Assembly (NCBI GenBank): GCA_023144005.1
Contig: JAGLGN010000020.1
Coordinates: 136,941-200,940, forward strand
Direction of reading: 5' to 3'
Length of the DNA stretch: 64,000 nucleotides
From: a bacterium
GTDB taxonomy: Bacteria; AUK180
Of the stretch, positions 58,072 to 64,000 are shown in pieces. The notes below the pieces were generated by a model. That model saw only the letters and a program-made list of their open reading frames with translations, was not told the DNA's origin and did not search any database. A program made the position numbers and the translations under genes. How positions within the stretch are numbered: the first letter of the stretch is position 1; every line of letters starts with the position of its first letter.

Positions 58072-60966
58072 ATGAATTCAAAATCCGTAGAAAAAATACT
58101 TTATTGGGCACAAACAGGTACGATACTGCTTCTTTCATTTTTAGTAGCAGTACTGCTTTCCAGACAGACAGTTGACTCATCTGTCCTGAAAACATCCTGG
58201 GCCTTGGGACTTTCCATCTGCATTTTCATGCTTTTTGCCTTGAGGACGATCATCAAGAAAAAGGGCCATTCATTCATTTACCTTGAGATCGCCGTCCTGG
58301 CATACTGGGCATACCTGATCTTCAACGGACTCTTCATATCAAATTTTCCCGCAGAAAGTTATCATCAGCTTTTCAAGGTTACCTCTTATGTCATGATCTT
58401 TTTCGGAGTTTCCGAGATGGCATCTTCAGCGCAATTCAGAAAGCTCTTCAATTATTTTATGATCACTCTTGCTGGCGTATTGATCTCATACGGCATCATG
58501 CAGAAACTGGGCTGGGACATTTTTCAATGGGAGAACGCATCATCATCAAGGAGGATACTGTCAACCTTCGGAAATTCCATTTTTTACGCTAACTTCCTGC
58601 TCTTTCTGCTGCCGATAGTCCTCGCGAACCTTGTTCTTGAATTGATCCGGCCGTTCGATGTGGACGAAGATGTCTCACCGATGAAATATTTTCTCTCCTT
58701 TATAACGATGCTCATCTTCTTCTCTATTTACGCCTTTCTTATTTACAAGATCGCAAGGTCTACAGCCGGATTCAACAGCACACTCAATAAGACGCTCATA
58801 TTCGGATTGATATTTCTCTACTTCGGTTTCAATATCTTCCTCTTTAATGTGCTAAAGAGAGCGTATCTTTCTGTTTACCTGCTCACAATGTCAATACTTG
58901 GTGTCTACTCCCTGATCATGACACTATCCAGAGGCGCATGGTTGGGTTTTCTCCCCATGCTTTTTTATCTGGTGATATGGGTAGCGTATTATCTGTCCAA
59001 AAAGGGTCTCGTTAAACTCCCCGGGAAAAAGCTGATGCTCATAGCGGTGGGAAGCGTGGTCGGAATACTGATCATTACTGTTTTCCTTCTTCCTCGTGAC
59101 ATCAAACTCCGCATTAAAGAGGTCCGATTCTCCTCCACCACCGTTCAGGTCCGTTTTACGATCTGGGAAGGGGCGCTGAAAATGATAAAGAAAAGGCCGA
59201 TCGCAGGCTACGGAGTCGGGTCTTATCAATTGAATTTCCCTGAGAACCGTCCACAGGATTACTCTTTGAAATCCGTTTCAAACAATACAATAAACACACA
59301 TAGCGAGTATCTTCAGATCGCGTCTAATACCGGATTCATCGGATTGATATTATTCGGCTTCATCGCTATTTTGCTTATAAAGGGAAATATCAAGTACCTT
59401 TTGAACCCTCCTAATAGGGAGGACTTCTTTTTCGCAATGGCATTGGGCAGCGGATTGATCGCTGTACTGATCCATTCCTTCTGGTCTGTTTCCATGCGCT
59501 TCACCTCGACGGTGGTTTATTTTTATATCTACCTCGGGCTTTTCAATGGAATGATAAGACAGCAAACGGAGAAAAACCCAGAATTAATTAAAAAACCATT
59601 CCTTCCCATGACGATCGTTCTTTTGATCTTTGCATTAGGTATTATCCCGTGGATCCGTACGGCAGATAAATTCTACCTCAGGGATTACTATATAAGGCAG
59701 GGTATGATCACCGATACTCTTCGTGGTGATGTGGGCAGGGAAAGATCGAGAACCTTCGCAAATTTCGGTAGTTTTGAAAACAATCCCGCAAAGCTGCAGA
59801 AATTGATGGAATTAATGTACAAGGCAGATCTTTACTGGTATAAGATCCGCGGAATTTCACTGAAAAAGAAGGAAACGGATCTCATAAAATCTGTATTCAA
59901 TAAGCTCGCCGCAGGTGAAAAGGATAAGAACAACCGCATCCTGTACCTTACGGCTTTGAGGTCATTGGAGAAATTCATCAAAGGAGAGCTGACTTCATAT
60001 GACTCCCGCAGCCGCATGATAAGAGAATTAAATTCCGCTTTCAACCTTCCACTGAAGGATGGAAAGTTGCGCCGTTTGCGTCAACAGATATCTCCGATAT
60101 TGGAATGGGTATTCTTTGCGGTAGAAGCAGAAAACTCCGGCTTCCAGGAAATCCGCAAGAAGGTCACAGATACCTTTAGAAGCGGTAAGGCATCCACTGA
60201 AGATATACGAAGCATTAAGCCGTATTTCGAGCGTTTTACAGATAACCTCCTCAAGATGTACAGCGCCAAGACCGTTGTTTACTATGATCTTGGCTTGATC
60301 ATTGACCCTTATACTTATGATTGCGCCTATAAGAAAGCAAGCGCACAATATGATCTGGCCAAATTTACCGAGGCAATGAAGACCTATCTTGCATTGGAAG
60401 CGATCGCGCCCAATTATACACAATTGCACTACAATAAAGGTGTTGTCCTCAAGAAATTCTTCCGGACAGGGAAAACCGAAAAAGAAAAAATGGAGTTTTT
60501 GGAACGATCACGGGAGGAACTTGAAAAGAGCAAACACTTGAATCCGTATTTCATAAATACGAGAATGCTTCTGGCGGCAGTCTATAGGGATCTTGGAAGG
60601 GAAAAGGAATATTTCGATGAGTATAAATTCTCATATGACTTTTCCTTCGGCAGGATAAATAAGATGTTGACACTTCACCCGATTTCGCTTAATATCCAGA
60701 AAGATGATCTTATTAAAAATGTGAAGATCTGGGCATCCACAGGTAAAGTACTATTAGCAAAAGGTGATCAGCATATCGATTACAGAAATGACTTGATCAC
60801 CCTTCAGATAAATACAAGGGACAATATAAAAAGGATACAGGATACCCAGTGGGATAAGGTGCCGGAAGAGAAGATAAAGGCCGCTGTTGAGACCATAATG
60901 CAATTGAGAGTAACCGCAAATCAGCTGCTGGCGGAACAGCCGAAGATCAGGCCTTCCACCAATTAA
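58072..60966 (+). CDS. O-antigen ligase/polymerase-type membrane protein with TPR-like C-terminus
   Basis: 964 residues. About 12 membrane helices occupy 1-530. Wzy/WaaL-type landmarks are SRGAWLGFLPMLFYLVIWVA and the periplasmic segment GYGVGSYQLNFPENRPQDYS followed by NTHSEYLQIASNTGFIGLIL. Residues about 540-964 are soluble and helical with TPR-like units (YKKASAQYDLAKFTEAMKTY). It probably joins or polymerises surface polysaccharide on the periplasmic side, with the TPR part binding partners. No Shine-Dalgarno: the -10 box is 5 nt before the ATG. The 3' end overlaps the convergent gene by 20 nt. Confidence 0.88.
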   Translation: MNSKSVEKILYWAQTGTILLLSFLVAVLLSRQTVDSSVLKTSWALGLSICIFMLFALRTIIKKKGHSFIYLEIAVLAYWAYLIFNGLFISNFPAESYHQLFKVTSYVMIFFGVSEMASSAQFRKLFNYFMITLAGVLISYGIMQKLGWDIFQWENASSSRRILSTFGNSIFYANFLLFLLPIVLANLVLELIRPFDVDEDVSPMKYFLSFITMLIFFSIYAFLIYKIARSTAGFNSTLNKTLIFGLIFLYFGFNIFLFNVLKRAYLSVYLLTMSILGVYSLIMTLSRGAWLGFLPMLFYLVIWVAYYLSKKGLVKLPGKKLMLIAVGSVVGILIITVFLLPRDIKLRIKEVRFSSTTVQVRFTIWEGALKMIKKRPIAGYGVGSYQLNFPENRPQDYSLKSVSNNTINTHSEYLQIASNTGFIGLILFGFIAILLIKGNIKYLLNPPNREDFFFAMALGSGLIAVLIHSFWSVSMRFTSTVVYFYIYLGLFNGMIRQQTEKNPELIKKPFLPMTIVLLIFALGIIPWIRTADKFYLRDYYIRQGMITDTLRGDVGRERSRTFANFGSFENNPAKLQKLMELMYKADLYWYKIRGISLKKKETDLIKSVFNKLAAGEKDKNNRILYLTALRSLEKFIKGELTSYDSRSRMIRELNSAFNLPLKDGKLRRLRQQISPILEWVFFAVEAENSGFQEIRKKVTDTFRSGKASTEDIRSIKPYFERFTDNLLKMYSAKTVVYYDLGLIIDPYTYDCAYKKASAQYDLAKFTEAMKTYLALEAIAPNYTQLHYNKGVVLKKFFRTGKTEKEKMEFLERSREELEKSKHLNPYFINTRMLLAAVYRDLGREKEYFDEYKFSYDFSFGRINKMLTLHPISLNIQKDDLIKNVKIWASTGKVLLAKGDQHIDYRNDLITLQINTRDNIKRIQDTQWDKVPEEKIKAAVETIMQLRVTANQLLAEQPKIRPSTN

Positions 60967-63900
60967 CTATATTCAGAAGATCAAGCGGATGCGGTTTGAA
61001 CCCTCTGAGATTCTTATTTGTGATCGTATAATGCAGAGAGTGTGTAAGGAATACCGCAGGCATATCCTCAATGATCTGGTTTTCGACCTTCTGGTAGATC
61101 TCGGCTCGATTGACCTTGTTGATAACGGACATTGCCGAGTCAAGCATTGAATCAACCTTCTCATCTTTGAATCCGAAATAATTTCCGGAGATACCGATAT
61201 TCCTGGAATGAAATAGAGGATAATAGAAATTATCGGGGTCACCGTTATCAGCGATCCACCCCAGAAGAAATAGTTGTACCTTACCGACTTTACACGCTTC
61301 GATGAAATCATGCCATGGGAGCGGGTTCAATTCAACATGAATATTTACCGCATCAAGATACTTTTTTATCAATGCCGCTTTTTTTGATTCGATATCCGAA
61401 TCGGAAAAGGAGAGTATCAGAGGCATCTTTATTCCGTTCTTTAATCCGGCCTTCAGAAGTAATTCTCTGGATCTCTCCGGATCAAAATGGCAATAGTCCT
61501 CATTTTCCTGATGGCCCAGAACACCAGGAGGAAGAACACCATTGGCGACGATCGACATATTGCCGCTGATCTCTTCCATTAATTCCCGGCGATTAATTGC
61601 GTGGCCGATGGCATGCCGAATTTCCTTCACGGTCAATTCGGGCCGGGATGGAATATTTATTCCAAGATATCTCACATCCAGCTGCGGCAGGGAGTACACA
61701 CTTCCATCAACTTCGATCTTCTTATTGTTCATTAAAGAAACAAACTGCGAGGAGGGAACATGTATATCTAATTTCCCTTCCAGGAATTTTGCTTGAGTGA
61801 TCTTTTCATCGTGGACGACTTCAATTATCACTCGGTCAAAATTATCGAACTCTATGAAATATTCTTCGTTCTTCTTCAGTATGACTTCGGCCTCATTAAT
61901 ACTCTCCACGACAAAGGGGCCGACACCTACAGGAATTTCATAATCGGCATAAGTATTGCCTTTCCAAAGAATCGAAGAAGTAAGCGTGCCCAGGTTCAGA
62001 TAGAAGGGCGTGTAAATATTTTCAAATCTAAAGGCGAATCTCTTCTCCGAAATATAGCGGATACCGTCAATAAAATCGGTCTTCCCCTGTTCATACGCTC
62101 GTGCGCCCAGGATATTTTCAAAAAGGAAAAGGTTCGGGCTTGGTTCCTTTCTATCAAAGATCCGATAGAATGTGTAGATAATATCCTTACTCGTTATCTC
62201 TTCTCCATTGGAGAATTTAATATTATCTCTGAGTGTGAATTCCGCAGCCATCCCGTGTTCCTTAATCTCCCAATTCTTGATAAGATGCGGCGATAGAAAA
62301 AGAGTTGGCGAAAGATGAAAGAGTCCCGAGAAGAGGAAATTCAGATATTTCATCGTTGTATTGTCGGTCACCATCCTTGGATCCCAAGTAAAGGGAAGAT
62401 TGGTATAATGCAGGTTCAATTCCCTCAATTTTCTGACATTTTTTGCAGGGCCTTTCAGTTCCAATTTCAAGAAATCAGTGATCAGGTCCTGCGAATAGAG
62501 TTGATCCAGGAATTGGAAGTGATTTCTGTTCATTTCATTGAAAGAAAGCACACGCGTGAAGTACTTCTCATTCTCCTTATAAATACTCAGGAGCTCGTTG
62601 ATCTTTGACAGAGATATTTCAGAAAAGCTCTTCATATTTCCGATGTTTTCCAAAATACTGTTGAATGAAACATTGATCTCTTCATTATTTGACAATATCT
62701 GTGTGCTCACATCATTTATCTGCTTGAGAAGGCCGAAAACATCATCAATATTGGACAGGGCCTTTTTTATGTAGACCTTCAAATTAACGATCGCGAGCGA
62801 GCTCTGTTTGAGAAGGATCTCAATATCCAGATTCGACCTTGTGTTCTCCTTTGTTATCTTCCTTATCTGGCGGATGATCGTCATAATATCATCTTTGATG
62901 TCAGTGCTCTTTTCCGCTTCCATGGATGAGAAGTATGACAGGTCGTTTATTTTATTCAGCGAAACATAGATCAGGCTTAATTTCCCTTCGAAATTCGTGA
63001 GGAAATTCTCATACATTCTCAAATTGGCGAAAAAGGAATTCAAGCTCAATTGAAGCGAATTGAAGATCATAGAATTCATTGTGATATTGCTTATGTCGAC
63101 ATTATGTACTGGTTTAATGATCTTTTCTAATTTCTCGAACTCCCTGATCAAAAATGAAAATTTCTCCATCGCACCCTGGAAAAAATCGTATTCACCCATA
63201 AGGGATTCATAATCACTTGAGTATTTCTGACCCAAATAATCCAATTGATTGAGGCCGTTGTCAAGCTTGATCCGGAACTGTTTCAAGAAGGAGCGGAAGA
63301 GATTGAAAAAGTGGCGGAAACGGCCATCCGCTGGATCGATATCGATCTCGCCCTTCTTCAAGATATTTTCAAATGATGTGATATCGTTTCCGCATAAAGA
63401 TATGTCTTTAGACAGATGGAACTTCTCCCGTACCCTTCTGAATGGAAAGAAATGAAAATTGTCCATAAGAAGCCGCTCCGACTGTACTCGTCCGAAGTGG
63501 CCGAGCATCTTGACCTTTGCTTTTATAAGATCGCTGCTCTCTGCAGTTACTCTATTAATAAGGTCTGAGAGCGGATCATCCGGAGTATAGAAGCGGAAGA
63601 TGCGCATATTGTACTTGGCGCCCTTTCTTTTTACCCATTTGATCTTCACTTCGTTTTCAGAAAATATCTCTTCAATTATCTTTTTGATCTCACCATCATC
63701 CAATTCATCCTTGATGATCAGCTCCGAAGGGAATTTCACCTCACCCTTGACATCTATCTCTGTTTTCTTTTTAGCATTGAGATTGTACGGAGAGAACTCC
63801 TTCAGCAGCAATGAAACTACTCCCCGCCTGGAATCCTCATCAAGCGTATCATTCAAAATGAATATATCCGCACCGGTGAGCATCTCTTTATTCAGCTCTT

Positions 63901-64000
63901 TCTCCCAACCGATATCGGGGTTATCATCCCAATCCAGCTCGATCTTATTCAATCGATTGTTTGTGAAAGGGAAATACGGGTTTGCCAGAAGCGTACCCCC
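60947..64000 (-). CDS. Coiled-coil protein fused to a family 5 solute-binding domain, 5' end outside window
   Basis: The frame is open from the right edge to the stop at 60947 (1017 codons visible); the only in-window start is a TTG at 63952 without a clear ribosome site, so the gene probably begins beyond 64000. The visible N-terminal ~130 residues are acidic and alpha/beta. About 200-480 is a long helical coiled-coil region rich in Asn/Asp/Leu (KINELLSIYKENEKYFTRVL). The last ~500 residues are a peptide-binding-protein (SBP_bac_5) domain with DNIKFSNGEEITSKDIIYTF, LPQLDVRYLGINIPSR and FLLGWIADNGDPDNFYYPLF. No permease genes are adjacent, so sensing rather than transport is plausible (inference). 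Confidence 0.85.
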   Translation of the reverse strand, partial: GGTLLANPYFPFTNNRLNKIELDWDDNPDIGWEKELNKEMLTGADIFILNDTLDEDSRRGVVSLLLKEFSPYNLNAKKKTEIDVKGEVKFPSELIIKDELDDGEIKKIIEEIFSENEVKIKWVKRKGAKYNMRIFRFYTPDDPLSDLINRVTAESSDLIKAKVKMLGHFGRVQSERLLMDNFHFFPFRRVREKFHLSKDISLCGNDITSFENILKKGEIDIDPADGRFRHFFNLFRSFLKQFRIKLDNGLNQLDYLGQKYSSDYESLMGEYDFFQGAMEKFSFLIREFEKLEKIIKPVHNVDISNITMNSMIFNSLQLSLNSFFANLRMYENFLTNFEGKLSLIYVSLNKINDLSYFSSMEAEKSTDIKDDIMTIIRQIRKITKENTRSNLDIEILLKQSSLAIVNLKVYIKKALSNIDDVFGLLKQINDVSTQILSNNEEINVSFNSILENIGNMKSFSEISLSKINELLSIYKENEKYFTRVLSFNEMNRNHFQFLDQLYSQDLITDFLKLELKGPAKNVRKLRELNLHYTNLPFTWDPRMVTDNTTMKYLNFLFSGLFHLSPTLFLSPHLIKNWEIKEHGMAAEFTLRDNIKFSNGEEITSKDIIYTFYRIFDRKEPSPNLFLFENILGARAYEQGKTDFIDGIRYISEKRFAFRFENIYTPFYLNLGTLTSSILWKGNTYADYEIPVGVGPFVVESINEAEVILKKNEEYFIEFDNFDRVIIEVVHDEKITQAKFLEGKLDIHVPSSQFVSLMNNKKIEVDGSVYSLPQLDVRYLGINIPSRPELTVKEIRHAIGHAINRRELMEEISGNMSIVANGVLPPGVLGHQENEDYCHFDPERSRELLLKAGLKNGIKMPLILSFSDSDIESKKAALIKKYLDAVNIHVELNPLPWHDFIEACKVGKVQLFLLGWIADNGDPDNFYYPLFHSRNIGISGNYFGFKDEKVDSMLDSAMSVINKVNRAEIYQKVENQIIEDMPAVFLTHSLHYTITNKNLRGFKPHPLDLLNIVNWWKA

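Overview
The window looks like a chromosomal segment from a Gram-negative, probably anaerobic bacterium of uncertain phylum. Evidence for an outer membrane is strong: a FadL-like barrel, PorV/PorQ-like proteins, a helix-hairpin-helix barrel protein, an OmpA-like protein, lipoproteins, and surface proteins with FlgD/type-IX-like C-terminal domains. This mix is typical of the Fibrobacteres-Chlorobi-Bacteroidetes superphylum and neighbouring candidate phyla. The energy genes (Rex plus an MBX/Mrp-type complex) point to a ferredoxin- and NADH-based fermentative metabolism. No ribosomal marker is present, so the placement is an inference.

Layout. 1-6.4 kb holds two minus-strand operons: pdxJ / sugar epimerase / aspartokinase / unknown (cut by the window edge), and nitrilase / Nudix / DUF4230-like. 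6.5-9.1 kb holds tldD-tldE, converging on a PAS protein. 10.7-12.4 kb is a DUF4139 (MuiA-like) gene. 12.4-14.6 kb is a repeat island holding tRNA-Ser(GGA), a duplicated tRNA 3' flank, a 274-bp MITE and a MerR-type gene. 14.6-25.9 kb is one long minus-strand run of 11 genes with almost no gaps, from a surface protein through PorV-like, HhH-barrel and FadL-like outer-membrane proteins to an amidohydrolase, RseC-like, YchF-like and PanC. 26-29.2 kb holds a TPR protein and a radical-SAM/lipoprotein operon. 29.2-30.0 kb is a second repeat island with nested insertions. 30.0-38.3 kb is one 2751-residue subtilisin-family surface protease. 38.4-40.8 kb holds two envelope genes. 40.8-41.9 kb is a third repeat island. 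41.9-44.3 kb is polysaccharide synthesis.

44.4-55.8 kb is the most interesting block: rex followed by a 13-gene cluster in the order of archaeal MBX/MBS complexes (A-B-C-D-F-G-H-H'-M-J-K-L-N). Its catalytic subunit has Asp in place of one cysteine in each NiFe-binding pair. Its last gene fuses the NuoI/MbxN ferredoxin domain to a GltD/NfnB-like FAD-NAD(P) oxidoreductase. The genes are consistent with an ion-pumping ferredoxin:NAD(H) oxidoreductase under Rex (NADH/NAD+) control. A MATE transporter follows. 57-64 kb holds a barrel-like lipoprotein, an O-antigen-ligase-type protein, and a coiled-coil protein fused to a solute-binding domain that runs off the right edge.

Small-scale structure. 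Good -35/-10 promoters precede most transcription units. Three genes (29183, 44287, 58072) have the -10 box exactly 5 nt before ATG and no Shine-Dalgarno sequence, so leaderless transcripts are likely. Five palindromic elements share GGGACGG termini, and one MITE has inserted into an older repeat. No transposase, integrase or CRISPR array was seen.
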